From Kytococcus sedentarius DSM 20547 (GTDB lineage Bacteria; Actinomycetota; Actinomycetes; Actinomycetales; Dermatophilaceae), in contig NC_013169.1 in the NCBI RefSeq assembly GCF_000023925.1, positions 2,418,001-2,482,000 of the forward strand: a stretch of DNA of 64,000 bases. Reading direction: 5' to 3'. The translations under genes were made by a program, and so were the position numbers. Below the pieces are notes generated by a model, which made no database searches, was not told the DNA's origin, and saw nothing but the letters and a program-made list of their open reading frames with translations. This document shows positions 43,548-51,992 of the stretch, piece by piece. How positions within the stretch are numbered: the first letter of the stretch is position 1; the number at the start of each line of letters is the position of its first letter.

Positions 43548-44552
43548 CTAGGTGTATGAGGGCCAGACGTTGGTGACGCCAGCACGGAGCCGAGATGCTG
43601 GGGGATGTCCGCCCGCTCCACTATGGGGGCGGTGGTAGTTGTAGTGGATATTCCAGATTCCGATCGCGGTGTCGCGGGCTTCTTCGCTCTCGAACTCTCG
43701 GGCGTATAGCAGTTCCTCGGCCAGGATTCGCTGGTAGCGCTCCACCTTCCCGTTGTGTCGGGGCGTGTAGGGCCTGGTCTTCTGGTGTCGCGTGCGGTTG
43801 CCGACGATTCGAGCGAAGTCGGCCGAGCGGTAGCACGCACCGTTATCGGTGATGACGCGGTGGATGTGCGAGATCCCGTGAGCGGCGAACCAGGCCTTAG
43901 CTCGGGCGAGGAACGCTGCCGCCGTGGGTCCCTTCTCGTCGGTCAGCGGCTCGGTGTACGAGAGTCGGGAGAATCCGTCGACGGCGGAGTGTAGGTAGGT
44001 GTACCCCCGCTTCGCCCCAGCTGACTTCGCGCGACCCGCAGTCCTAGCCTGGTCGCTGTTGCGCCCATGAATGCGCCAGCCGCCACCGTCAGGGATTCGG
44101 CCGACCTTCTTCACGTCGAGGTGCACCATATGGCCGGGCCAGCGGGCGGTGATCTTCCCTGGCTTGCGATTGGTGTCGCCGCCAGGGTCGATGAACCGGC
44201 GTCGGCCAAGGCCGAGCCGGCTCAGGTGTCGGCTGACGGTACGCCGGTTGATCCTGACGTCCAGCTCGGCGAGCCCGTAGGCAATGCGCTGGGCGGACCA
44301 CTTGTGCTCTCGCCGCCAGACCTCGATCTGTTGGATGACACAGGCGGCTGTCGCGGTACTGCTGTGGTGGGGCGTCGAAGCACGGTCTTGGAGCCCGGCT
44401 TCGCCATGGCGTCTCCACCGGTTGACCCACTTCGAAGCGCACGCGCGTGAGATGCCCATCTCGGCAGCTACGTGCGCGATCGGCCGGGTCAGGCACCGAT
44501 TCACGAGCCGGCGTCGACCTTCAAGGCTCAACGGAGCATTAGCGTGCGTCAC
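43548..44552 (-). CDS. IS481-family transposase
   Basis: 334 residues, GTG start. N-terminal helix-turn-helix (IAHVAAEMGISRACASKWVN), then the rve-type DDE core: MVHLDVKKVGRIPDGGGWRI, VITDNGACYRSADFARIVGN and NGKVERYQRILAEELLYARE, with the typical end IHYNYHRPHSGAGGHPPASR. It reads out through the left terminal repeat, the stop lying just beyond it. Confidence 0.9.
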   Translation of the reverse strand: MTHANAPLSLEGRRRLVNRCLTRPIAHVAAEMGISRACASKWVNRWRRHGEAGLQDRASTPHHSSTATAACVIQQIEVWRREHKWSAQRIAYGLAELDVRINRRTVSRHLSRLGLGRRRFIDPGGDTNRKPGKITARWPGHMVHLDVKKVGRIPDGGGWRIHGRNSDQARTAGRAKSAGAKRGYTYLHSAVDGFSRLSYTEPLTDEKGPTAAAFLARAKAWFAAHGISHIHRVITDNGACYRSADFARIVGNRTRHQKTRPYTPRHNGKVERYQRILAEELLYAREFESEEARDTAIGIWNIHYNYHRPHSGAGGHPPASRLRAGVTNVWPSYT

Positions 44553-44567
44553 TTGGCAGCCTCCACA
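43553..44567 (-). mobile_element. IS481-family element next to cmx
   Basis: About 1.0 kb. Both ends appear to be TGT...: TGTATGAGGGCCA on the left and TGTGGAGGCTGCCA on the right (complement), each followed after a few bases by TGACGC. The flanking bases do not form a duplication, so it may have been involved in a rearrangement, or my boundary is off by some bases. IS481-type elements are known companions of cmx-like genes in corynebacteria. Confidence 0.6.
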
Positions 44568-45733
44568 TTCCGTACCCGCGGGGCGATCATGCGCAGCGTG
44601 GGCAGCATCACGAGGAGTGCGAGAGCGGTCAGCGCGGTCGCTGCCCACACGGGACCAAGGTTGCTCGAGCTCTCGAGCGCTACCGCTCCGAGCGCCGGAC
44701 CAGCAGCGGCCCCGATGTTGAGAGCGGCAGTCGCGTAGGAACCACCCATGGTGGGCGCTTCCGATGCTGCGTAGAGCACTCGAGCGATCATGGTGCTTCC
44801 CACAGCGAATGCCAGCATTCCCAGCAGGAACACCAGGACGAGCAGCGGCACGGAGTGCCCAGCAAGCACCGCGAGCAACAGCCACCCAACTAACAGGAGC
44901 GGCGCGGCCACAACGAGGAGCGTTCGCGGGTGCTGGTCAGACAGTCGCCCGGCAATGCTGACTCCCATGAAGGACCCGATGCCGAACAACACCAGAGCCA
45001 CCGGTACCCACACCTGGCCCAGACCCGCTGTCCCGGTCACGACCGGCGCGAGGAACGTAAACGCGGCGAAAGTCCCGCCATTGACCAGCGCAGCGAGCAG
45101 CATCGCCGTGAAAAGACGGGGCACGCGGAGCTGCGCCAACTCGAAGGCGAGAGACAGGCCATCGTTGGCTTCGTCCTGCGTGTCTCTCGGCTGTGGACGG
45201 ATCCCGGTGAGGATGCCGATTGCAGCAGGAACGCACAGGAAGGCTACCGCCCAGAACGTGGCCCGCCATCCCAGCGCCGTGCCAAGTAGAGCCCCCGCGG
45301 GAACACCGGCGACCATGGCGATCGTGGTGCCCGAGAGGAGGATGGCAAGAGCGCGGCCCTTCCGGCTGGGGGCCACGAGGCGGGTCGCGGTGCTGAGTGC
45401 AACGGCCAGGAACCCGGCGTTAGCAACCGCAGCAACCACACGAGTTGCGAACAGCACGGAGAAGGTCTCGGCAGTGGCGGCGACGACGTGACAGGCAGCG
45501 AAGATGACTACGCACCCGAGCAAGGTGGTCCGGGCGGGCCACCGACGGGTGAGAGCTGCCATGGCGGGCGCACCGAGAATCATCCCGACCGCAAAGGCAG
45601 AGGTGAGTAACCCAGCTGTGCCGACAGAGACACCGACACTGGCGGCGATGTCTGGCACGAGGCCAGCAAGCATGAACTCAGATGTGCCCATGGCAAAGAC
45701 AGCCAGGGCAAGCAGGTAGAGGGCGAAGGGCAT
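44549..45733 (-). CDS. cmx: Cmx/CmlA-type chloramphenicol MFS exporter
   Basis: 394 residues, 12 membrane segments. Start MPFALYLLALAVFAMGTSEF and the blocks VGTAGLLTSAFAVGMILGAP, VVAAVANAGFLAVALSTATR and ALNIGAAAGPALGAVALE follow the Cmx protein of Corynebacterium striatum closely; that protein expels chloramphenicol by proton antiport. The C-terminal residues (NVEAAK) may be supplied by the IS481 end, so the native tail could be a little longer. GGAG lies 8 nt before the ATG. A strong hairpin lies 130-160 bp upstream. Confidence 0.82.
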   Translation of the reverse strand: MPFALYLLALAVFAMGTSEFMLAGLVPDIAASVGVSVGTAGLLTSAFAVGMILGAPAMAALTRRWPARTTLLGCVVIFAACHVVAATAETFSVLFATRVVAAVANAGFLAVALSTATRLVAPSRKGRALAILLSGTTIAMVAGVPAGALLGTALGWRATFWAVAFLCVPAAIGILTGIRPQPRDTQDEANDGLSLAFELAQLRVPRLFTAMLLAALVNGGTFAAFTFLAPVVTGTAGLGQVWVPVALVLFGIGSFMGVSIAGRLSDQHPRTLLVVAAPLLLVGWLLLAVLAGHSVPLLVLVFLLGMLAFAVGSTMIARVLYAASEAPTMGGSYATAALNIGAAAGPALGAVALESSSNLGPVWAATALTALALLVMLPTLRMIAPRVRNVEAAK

Positions 45734-45861
45734 GGAGGGCTCCGAGGAACGAGAACGAAAAGAGGGAAACGTCTCGTCACCACGGCCAGCGCCCAGGGAG
45801 CTGCCCAAGAGCCCGCTCAGCGCACAGGCGCAGGCGGCGGGTTAAGGACTCAGGAGGTCTG

Positions 45862-45890
45862 GGGGGCTGACGGTGTGACCGAAAGCCCCC
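45862..45890. repeat. Two-storey hairpin upstream of cmx
   Basis: GGGGGCT pairs with AGCCCCC and inside it CGGT pairs with ACCG around a 3-nt loop, with symmetric 2-nt internal bulges: a stable 11-bp stem. It lies upstream of cmx on the leader side, with no T run. It could be an attenuator in the cmx leader or a relic transposon end. Confidence 0.5.
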
Positions 45891-45980
45891 TGAGTGTCTG
45901 ATTCAGGGCACGCCATGCTCCTCACCCTACCGACGCTCCCTCAACACTGCACATCCTTTGCGCGCGCCGCGGCATCGTCA

Positions 45981-46364
45981 TCAACGTCCTGCCCCGCAAC
46001 ACCTAGGGATCGCCATCATCGCCAGCGCGGCGGCGGCTGGCGAGAGGATAGCGAACGCCACCTGCATCACGACGCCGGGGAAGAGGCCCTCGAAGTACGT
46101 CGCCAGCCCGCCGAGGAACACCCCCTCGAATGCGGCGACGGCGAGAATCCATACCAGCCGATGGGGCGCACGTCGCATCAACCACACAGCAGCAACGACC
46201 CCCGCCCCTCCGAGGATCCACGGAGCGAAAGTGACCTCGCGCGGCTCCCCGGCCGTCACAGCGGGCATCGCCGCCCAGCCGATCCCAGCGAGAGCACCCA
46301 GATGCAGCACGACGAGCAACGCCAGCGCCGCCCACAAGACCCGGGTGGCAGACGGGCCTCTCAT
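45981..46364 (-). CDS. Hypothetical membrane protein
   Basis: 127 residues, four hydrophobic segments (RVLWAALALLVVLHLGALAG, then ITFAPWILGGAG-like, LVWILAVAAFEGVFLGGLAT and VVMQVAFAILSPAAAALAMM). A GTG 24 nt upstream, overlapping the previous stop, is an alternative start. Immediately follows another four-helix protein, suggesting a membrane pair. Not recognised. Confidence 0.55.
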   Translation of the reverse strand: MRGPSATRVLWAALALLVVLHLGALAGIGWAAMPAVTAGEPREVTFAPWILGGAGVVAAVWLMRRAPHRLVWILAVAAFEGVFLGGLATYFEGLFPGVVMQVAFAILSPAAAALAMMAIPRCCGAGR

Positions 46365-46384
46365 GACGGGAACGGCGATACCTG

Positions 46385-46735
46385 TCACACGAGGACCGCG
46401 ATCGTGGCGTTCGCGAGGGCCAACAAGCCGACCGACCAGAATAACGGGGCCGGATCCGGCTTGTCTCGGCGTTGCCGGGCCGCGCCGATGCCGAGCAGTG
46501 CGCCGATGATCAGCAGCACGATCAGCTTGATGCCGATCTTCATGTAGTTCGGGTCGCCGCTGAGTCCCCACGGCGCAGCAAGAGCAAGCCCTGACGCGAG
46601 CGCCACCGCCATACCCCAGTGCATCAGCGGGGCCATCCTGTCACGTCGGCTCAGAGCCTCCACAGCCCACGCGCCGAATAGCAACGCGAACCCTGCCAGA
46701 TGCAGGACGATCACGATTCCACGAAGAGTCTCCAC
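46385..46735 (-). CDS. Hypothetical four-helix membrane protein
   Basis: 116 residues: METLRGIVIVLHLAGFALLF, a second helix at MHWGMAVALASGLALAAPWG, a third at IGIKLIVLLIIGALLGIGAA, and a fourth at the C-terminus. His and Met near the helices (VLHLAG, MHWGM) could bind heme or metal, but that is speculation. Sits after the NAD-binding protein gene in the same direction. Confidence 0.6.
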   Translation of the reverse strand: METLRGIVIVLHLAGFALLFGAWAVEALSRRDRMAPLMHWGMAVALASGLALAAPWGLSGDPNYMKIGIKLIVLLIIGALLGIGAARQRRDKPDPAPLFWSVGLLALANATIAVLV

Positions 46736-46763
46736 GGCTCCTTCTTCCTTCCGGTAGTGCGGG

Positions 46764-47399
46764 TCAGTTGGCGACGTAGACGTGCGAACGGCCGAAGTCG
46801 TCGCGCTCGGCGATGTCCAGCAGCGCGGTCGCCATGTCGGGTGCGGTGATCGCCCACCCGCGCCTGAGCGGCCCGTTCTTGCTCAGTCGATAGCGGCCTT
46901 TCGCGATGGCGGGCTGGATGCGCGGGGCGCGGATCGCAGTCCACTGCAGATCGCTCTCCCAGAGCACGACATCCATGCGGCGCATGTCGTCATACGTCGC
47001 ACCCAAGAACCGTTGCAGCAGTGGCAGCACGATCCACAACTTCAACGGACCCTGATGCGCCCAATGCTCCGCGACCTCGGAGGAGATCACCACGAGGCGC
47101 TCGACCCCGTGAGCCCGCATGGCCGCGACGAGGTTCTTGGTTCCCGCCGAGTACAGCGTCGTCGGCGTCTTCGATGCTCCGATTCCCACTGTGCTCACCA
47201 CCGCATCGACGCCCGCCAGGAGGGGTTCGATCGTCTCCGCGTCGAGGATGTCTGCCTTCGCCTTCGCCAAGCGAGGATGCTCGACCTCCAGGGCCGCCGG
47301 GTTGCGGGCGATCGCGACCACCTCATGGCCCCGCCCGAGCGCCTGCTCCACAACGTGCCCGCCGACGGTGCCCGTCGCACCCGGTACCAAGATCTTCAC
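46764..47399 (-). CDS. NAD(P)-binding protein (SDR/NmrA-like)
   Basis: 211 residues. Rossmann fold with the atypical-SDR nucleotide motif VPGATGTVGGHVVEQALGRG and VDAVVSTVGIGA, ending with a short substrate domain (WTAIRAPRIQPAIAKGRYRL). Such proteins are often quinone or flavin reductase-like stress enzymes. The start is a GTG with GAAGGAGAG ahead of it. Divergent from a MarR-type regulator. Confidence 0.85.
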   Translation of the reverse strand: MKILVPGATGTVGGHVVEQALGRGHEVVAIARNPAALEVEHPRLAKAKADILDAETIEPLLAGVDAVVSTVGIGASKTPTTLYSAGTKNLVAAMRAHGVERLVVISSEVAEHWAHQGPLKLWIVLPLLQRFLGATYDDMRRMDVVLWESDLQWTAIRAPRIQPAIAKGRYRLSKNGPLRRGWAITAPDMATALLDIAERDDFGRSHVYVAN

Positions 47400-47420
47400 A
47401 GCTCTCCTTCTGCCCACAGC

Positions 47421-47456
47421 AAACTAGTACACATCCGGTATAGTACCTGATAGGAA
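47421..47456. promoter_or_regulatory. Divergent promoter with repeated TAGTAC
   Basis: TAGTAC occurs at 47425-47430 and 47441-47446, 16 bp apart, with TATAGT (47439-47444) usable as a -10 for the plus-strand gene. Spacing of about one and a half turns suits a regulator dimer controlling both divergent genes. Confidence 0.5.
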
Positions 47457-47486
47457 GCAACAGAGTCTGGGATGGAGTAGAGACTG

Positions 47487-47936
47487 ATGGCAGATGAGCC
47501 GGTGGCGCAGGTGCGCGCAGCGATGCAGCGGCACCTGGTGCACGCGATCCTCGACAACGACCACGTCGCCCGCGCACACGGCCTGCAGGTGACCGATCTC
47601 CAGACCCTGCATCTGATGGTGCTCCGCGATGACGTCCGCACCCCGCGACAGATCAGCACCACCACGGGCATGCCCGCGAGCAGCGTCACCAAGCTCGTCG
47701 ACCGACTCGAAGCCGCCGGATACATCAAGCGCACGCCAGACCCCACCGATCGGCGCAGGACATTGCTGGAACTCGTTCCCGGGGCCATTGAACCGCTCAG
47801 GACCTTCTATGGCCGTGCGGATCAGGCGTTCGACGGATTGAGTAAGAAGTTCAGCGCGAGCGAACTCGAAGTCGTCGCGCGGTACCTGGACGCGGTCAGC
47901 GATCTATATGCCCAGGATGGCTCCCTTCGGAATTGA
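47487..47936 (+). CDS. MarR-family transcriptional regulator
   Basis: 149 residues: winged helix with TPRQISTTTGMPASSVTKLV, then DRLEAAGYIKRTPDP and wing TDRRRTLLELVPG, helical dimer ends on both sides. GGAG is placed before the ATG. It should control itself and the divergent NAD-binding protein gene and the membrane pair after it. An ISL3 element begins 44 bp after its stop. Confidence 0.9.
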   Translation: MADEPVAQVRAAMQRHLVHAILDNDHVARAHGLQVTDLQTLHLMVLRDDVRTPRQISTTTGMPASSVTKLVDRLEAAGYIKRTPDPTDRRRTLLELVPGAIEPLRTFYGRADQAFDGLSKKFSASELEVVARYLDAVSDLYAQDGSLRN

Positions 47937-47980
47937 TCGCGTCCGTCATTGCAGGCTCCGAACCCGTCCACGAGGTTGGT

Positions 47981-49446
47981 GGCTCATCCCAATCCAGGGT
48001 GGGTTCGGAAGCCGCCTGTCTCGAGCAGGCTGCGGGCGATGTAGTTGGTGAGGTTGCGGAAGCCGAGGGCGGAGCCGCGTAGGTGTTCGAGGCGGCCGTT
48101 GAGGGCTTCGGTGGGTCCGTTGGAGGTACCGGGCCGCTCGAAGTAGGCCAGGACGTCGGCGGCGCGCTGGTTCAGGGTCCGGCCGAGGCGACGGAGCTCG
48201 ACGAGGGCCGCGGGCACGCCGTCGCGGAGGGCGTCGATGACGGCGGTCATCGCCGCGCGGGCGGTTGCCCGGTCGGGGTGTCGGTAGGCGGCGATCATCC
48301 GTTGCAGGATGCCCCACGTGGCCTCGACCTCGACGTGGTCGGGGTTGGTGAACAGGACGATGAGTCGTTCTCGTTGGCGGTCGGTGAGCAGGTCCTCTCC
48401 GGTGTGTAGGGTGCGCCGGGCCCGGTAGAGCGGGTCGTTCTTGAGGCCGCGGTGGCCGTGGAGGTCTTGTTGGACCCGGCGGCGGCAGGAGTCCAGGGCG
48501 TCCCCGGCGAGGCGCACGACGTGGAAGGGGTCCATCACCGCGAGGGCGCACGGGAGCTCTTCGGCGGCTGCGGTCTTGAAGCCGGTGGGGGCACCGCCCG
48601 CTGCGATACTCCGCGTCAGCGGCGCAGCCGGGGGAAACCCATCCATCGCGACCACCTCCACGGCGTCACGCCACGCCTGTGGCCGCTCGGCGAGCCAGGT
48701 CTTGAACGCGGCCTTGGACCGGCCTTCGACCATGTCCAGCAACCGGGCGGGGCCGGTGTCGTCTCGGATCGGGGTGAGGTCGATGATCACGGTGACGTAC
48801 TTCTCGCCCTTGCGCGTGTGCCGCCACACGTGCTCGTCGACCCCGACCACCTTCACCCCCTCGAACCGGGCCGGGTCACCGATCAGGACGCGCCGGCCCT
48901 CGGCCAGGACGGCGTCGTTGGCGGTGTCCCACGCCACCGCCAACGCCTCGGCGACCCGAGCGATGGTCAGGTGCTGCACGACCAGCGCGAGCAACGCCCA
49001 GCGCAGCCCACCGCGGGAGATCTTGGCCCTCGGCTCCGCCGCCGCAGTGGTGTCCTGCCGCCACATCCGCGCGCAGCCGGTGCACCGGTACCGGCGGACC
49101 GCGACCAGCAACGTCGTGGGTCGCCACCCGAACGGCTCGTGTGCCAGGCGTCGCGTGACCACGTCGTGCACGGTCCCCTCACAGCCACACCGCCGGCACC
49201 ACCGGTCATCATCGACGACCCGGCAGGCCAGCACCGCCCGGTCCGGCTCGAGGCGTTGCCCGGTCACCTCCAACCCGAGGCCGTCGAGGCGGCAGAACGT
49301 CGTCAGATCAGGCGTGGTGCAGGTACCGTCAGGCATGTCGAGGTCTTCCAGGTGGGGAGTGTGAGAACTCCCATCATGTGGAGACCTCGACGCCTACCCC
49401 AGGACCGACGCGCCGCCCCGCGACCCACCCTGGATTGGGAAGAGCC
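47981..49446 (-). mobile_element. ISL3-family element C (with 48-bp insertion)
   Basis: 1466 bp with ends GGCTCATCCCAATCCAGGG (left) and GGCTCTTCCCAATCCAGGG (right, complement). Flanks AGGTTGGT and GGGAAAGT do not match. Its right end is 6 bp from the start of the serine recombinase gene. Confidence 0.88.
47984..49336 (-). CDS. ISL3-family transposase with in-frame insertion
   Basis: 450 residues, related to elements A and B. Zinc finger CRRCGCEG and CTGCARMW, helix-turn-helix and the DDE landmarks are present, but where A and B read AMDGFTGFKTAAAEE this copy reads AMDGF, then 16 extra residues (PPAAPLTRSIAAGGAP), then TGFKTAAAEE. The insert sits close to a catalytic Asp. The frame is kept, so a full protein is made; whether it is active is unknown. 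Confidence 0.88.
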   Translation of the reverse strand: MPDGTCTTPDLTTFCRLDGLGLEVTGQRLEPDRAVLACRVVDDDRWCRRCGCEGTVHDVVTRRLAHEPFGWRPTTLLVAVRRYRCTGCARMWRQDTTAAAEPRAKISRGGLRWALLALVVQHLTIARVAEALAVAWDTANDAVLAEGRRVLIGDPARFEGVKVVGVDEHVWRHTRKGEKYVTVIIDLTPIRDDTGPARLLDMVEGRSKAAFKTWLAERPQAWRDAVEVVAMDGFPPAAPLTRSIAAGGAPTGFKTAAAEELPCALAVMDPFHVVRLAGDALDSCRRRVQQDLHGHRGLKNDPLYRARRTLHTGEDLLTDRQRERLIVLFTNPDHVEVEATWGILQRMIAAYRHPDRATARAAMTAVIDALRDGVPAALVELRRLGRTLNQRAADVLAYFERPGTSNGPTEALNGRLEHLRGSALGFRNLTNYIARSLLETGGFRTHPGLG

Positions 49447-49452
49447 GGGAAA

Positions 49453-51378
49453 GTGCCGGCGATCTCCTACCTGCGGGTCTCCACCAAAGACCAAGCCACC
49501 CGCAACGGCCTCGAAGAAGGCCTGTCCATCCCCGCGCAGCGCGAGGCCGCACAGCGCAAGGCCGACCAGCTCGGTGCGGTCATCGTCGCAGAGTTCATCG
49601 AGCCCGGCGAGTCCGACAAGACCGCCCGCCGCAAAGCCCTCCAGGAGATGCTGGACTACCTCGCCGAGCATCCCGTCCGATACTGCATCATCAACAAGGT
49701 CGACCGGATCGCCCGAAACCGGCTCGATGACGCGATCATCCACGCCACCCTCCGCCAAGCCGGGGTCACCCTCGTGTCTGTCATGGAGAACATCGACGAG
49801 AGCCCCTCCGGGATGCTCATGCACGGCATCATGGCCTCGATCGCGGAGTTCTACTCCCTGAACCTCGCCCAAGAGGTCACCAAGGGGCTCGTGCAGAAAG
49901 CGTCCATCGGCGGCACCCCGCACAAGGCGCCCATCGGCTACCTCAACGTCAGCCTCACCGATGCGAACGGGCACGAGGTGCGCGACGTGCAACTCGATCC
50001 CGACCGGGCCGACCTGATCCGGTTCGCGTTCACCGCCTACGCCACCGGCGACTGGTCCGTATCGAAGCTCGCCCGGGAGCTGGAGACCCGCGGCCTTGTC
50101 ACCCGGCCCACGCCGACGTTCCCCGCGAAGCCGGTCACGACCACGGGGCTGCACAAGATCCTCACGAACCCCTACTACCAGGGCATCGTCACGTTCCGCG
50201 AGGTCACCTACCCCGGCACCCATCAGCCACTCGTGACCCCGGAGACGTTCGAGCAGGTGCAGACGATCCTCCAGCAGAACCACGTCACCGGCGACAAGCC
50301 GCAGAAGTACGACCACTACCTCAAAGGCTCGATCTACTGCGGCTGCGGGAAGAAGCTCATGTTCGAACGGCCCCGCAACCACCAGGGCGTCGCCTACGAC
50401 TACTTCACCTGCACCGGCCGCCGGTTCAAGCGCAACGACTGCCAGCGCACCGCCGCCCTCGTCCACCGCGTCGAGCAGAGCATCGAGACCCGCTACCAAC
50501 ACGTCTCCGTCACCGAGGAGGAGGCTGGACAGATCCAGGCCGTCCTCGGGCAGGTGTTCGACACCCTCGCCGAATCCACCAGCGATGAACGGACCCTCCT
50601 CGAAGGACAGAAGATCAAGCTCGAAGCCGAACAGGTCAAGCTCCTCCAAGCCCACTACGCCGACGCGATCCCCATCGACCTGCTCAAAACTGAACAAGAC
50701 CGCATCCGCGCCAGCCTCCACGCGATCACCGGCCGGCTCGACACCCTGGCGACGACCTACGACAACGCGAAGGTCGGGCTCGACGCGATCCTCGGCCTGC
50801 TCACCGACATCGGCGACGTGTACGCGAAGGCCGAACCCGCCGAACGGCGGATGCTCAACCGGGCACTGTTCGACCGCATCACTATCGATGACGAGGACCA
50901 AGCCGCCCTCGAACCAGCCCAGACGATCGCGACGATCCTCGACGCCACCCCCGGGCCACACAACGAAAGAACCTTGCCCCGCGATCAAGCGGGGCAAGGT
51001 TCGAACGTTCAACTTTACGTGGAGCTAAGGGGATTCGAACCCCTGACCTTCTCATTGCGAACGAGACGCGCTACCAACTGCGCCATAGCCCCGTGTGCGA
51101 GCGCCGACTATAGCAACCAACCCGCCGAGCGACCAACCGCTGGCCCGATCGACCTCAGCGTCGCACGGCCGGGCGCTTGGACGTGGGCTTGGCGCCCTTG
51201 GGTGCCGCGCGGCGCGTACCACGTGCCGGAACCGGGCGGCTGGTCCGTGCGCCACCCCGCCGCGCGAGCTCCGCCCGGGCGGGGGTCGAGGCGCGCCCCG
51301 GGCGCTGGGCGCGGGAACGGCCGGTGGCCGAGCGCCCGGCCGCCGGGGCCTCCTGCGCACCACGACGCACCCCGGTGA
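49453..51378 (+). CDS. Large serine recombinase (integrase) reading into tRNA
   Basis: Resolvase domain at the start with catalytic Ser in ISYLRVSTKDQ, then INKVDRIARNRLDDAI and the recombinase domain (GWS-like DWSVSKLARELETRGLVTRP), a zinc ribbon (IYCGCGKKLMF and later FTCTGRRFKRNDC) and a coiled coil. The natural protein ends near residue 500; from about 51000 on the frame reads antisense through the terminator and tRNA-Ala as VELRGFEPLTFSLRTRRATN and then noise to 51378. That read-through is typical of integrases whose attachment site lies in a tRNA. The GTG start lies 7 bp after an ISL3 end, so the native start may be lost. Confidence 0.85.
   Translation: MPAISYLRVSTKDQATRNGLEEGLSIPAQREAAQRKADQLGAVIVAEFIEPGESDKTARRKALQEMLDYLAEHPVRYCIINKVDRIARNRLDDAIIHATLRQAGVTLVSVMENIDESPSGMLMHGIMASIAEFYSLNLAQEVTKGLVQKASIGGTPHKAPIGYLNVSLTDANGHEVRDVQLDPDRADLIRFAFTAYATGDWSVSKLARELETRGLVTRPTPTFPAKPVTTTGLHKILTNPYYQGIVTFREVTYPGTHQPLVTPETFEQVQTILQQNHVTGDKPQKYDHYLKGSIYCGCGKKLMFERPRNHQGVAYDYFTCTGRRFKRNDCQRTAALVHRVEQSIETRYQHVSVTEEEAGQIQAVLGQVFDTLAESTSDERTLLEGQKIKLEAEQVKLLQAHYADAIPIDLLKTEQDRIRASLHAITGRLDTLATTYDNAKVGLDAILGLLTDIGDVYAKAEPAERRMLNRALFDRITIDDEDQAALEPAQTIATILDATPGPHNERTLPRDQAGQGSNVQLYVELRGFEPLTFSLRTRRATNCAIAPCASADYSNQPAERPTAGPIDLSVARPGAWTWAWRPWVPRGAYHVPEPGGWSVRHPAARAPPGRGSRRAPGAGRGNGRWPSARPPGPPAHHDAPR
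50969..51002 (-). terminator. Rho-independent terminator of tRNA-Ala
   Basis: A 14-bp perfect stem (GAACCTTGCCCCGC and its complement) with a 6-nt loop, followed on the minus strand by TTTCGTT. It lies 18 nt past the 3' end of the tRNA gene. It sits inside the extended recombinase frame, so the island edge must be near here. Confidence 0.8.
51020..51092 (-). tRNA. tRNA-Ala (anticodon CGC)
   Basis: A 73-nt cloverleaf: acceptor GGGGCTA/TAGCTCC (one G-U pair), D-arm GCGC-AGTTGGTA-GCGC, anticodon loop TTCGCAA giving CGC, T-arm AGGGG-TTCGAAT-CCCCT, discriminator A, CCA not fully encoded. It reads codon GCG. The 3' end faces the island, the usual orientation for integration into a tRNA. Confidence 0.93.
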
Positions 51379-51919
51379 TCCGCAGCCCGCTGCCCCGCAC
51401 CTGCATCTCGGCGCACTTGCGCGACCACGCCACGTTCGCCGCCACGGCCAGCACGAAGAAGGCCACCCAGAACCAGCTGAGCGCACCCACCAGGGCACCC
51501 CCGAAGCTCACCAGGAGGCCCAGGGCGCTGGCGATCAGCAGCCCCGCCCGGACGGACTTGTCGGCCAGCTGCTCCCGCATCGAGCCCAGGCTGAAAAGGT
51601 CTGCCGACTGCCCGGCGCGGGCCCGGCGTTCGGCCTCTCGGGCGTGCGCGCGGGCGACGTCCGCCTCATCGCGCCGGGGCTTGACCGTGACCGTCGGCTC
51701 CATGGCCGCGGTGGGAGAGACCTGCTGGGCAGGGCGGTGGTCGAGCTCCGAGCGCGGGTTGGGCATTCGCACCGAGTGCTCCAGCGCCTCCATCGCGTCC
51801 AGGAAGGCGTCCATGGACTTCACCGTGGCCACGTGGTCACGCCGCTTCCACCACCACTGCACCCCGAACCCGACCCAGACGAGGACGACGAGCACGAGGA
51901 CAAGGAGGCTGGGCGGCAT
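51155..51919 (-). CDS. Hypothetical membrane protein with basic tail
   Basis: 254 residues: one N-terminal membrane helix (LLVLVLVVLVWVGFGVQWWW), a charged middle, two more helices near residues 125-165 (GLLIASALGLLVSFGGALVG, then WFWVAFFVLAVAAN), and a C-terminal Arg/Ala/Pro-rich disordered tail. TAGACT lies 6 nt before the ATG, another leaderless candidate. Regularly found near the acetyltransferase/galU genes in this group of bacteria, as far as I know; function unknown. Confidence 0.7.
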   Translation of the reverse strand: MPPSLLVLVLVVLVWVGFGVQWWWKRRDHVATVKSMDAFLDAMEALEHSVRMPNPRSELDHRPAQQVSPTAAMEPTVTVKPRRDEADVARAHAREAERRARAGQSADLFSLGSMREQLADKSVRAGLLIASALGLLVSFGGALVGALSWFWVAFFVLAVAANVAWSRKCAEMQVRGSGLRITGVRRGAQEAPAAGRSATGRSRAQRPGRASTPARAELARRGGARTSRPVPARGTRRAAPKGAKPTSKRPAVRR

Positions 51920-51992
51920 GGCCGCAGTCTAGAAACACAACGCTGTGATTCACCTGAGGACACACCCCCGGAAACGCCTGCCAGGTGAACAT

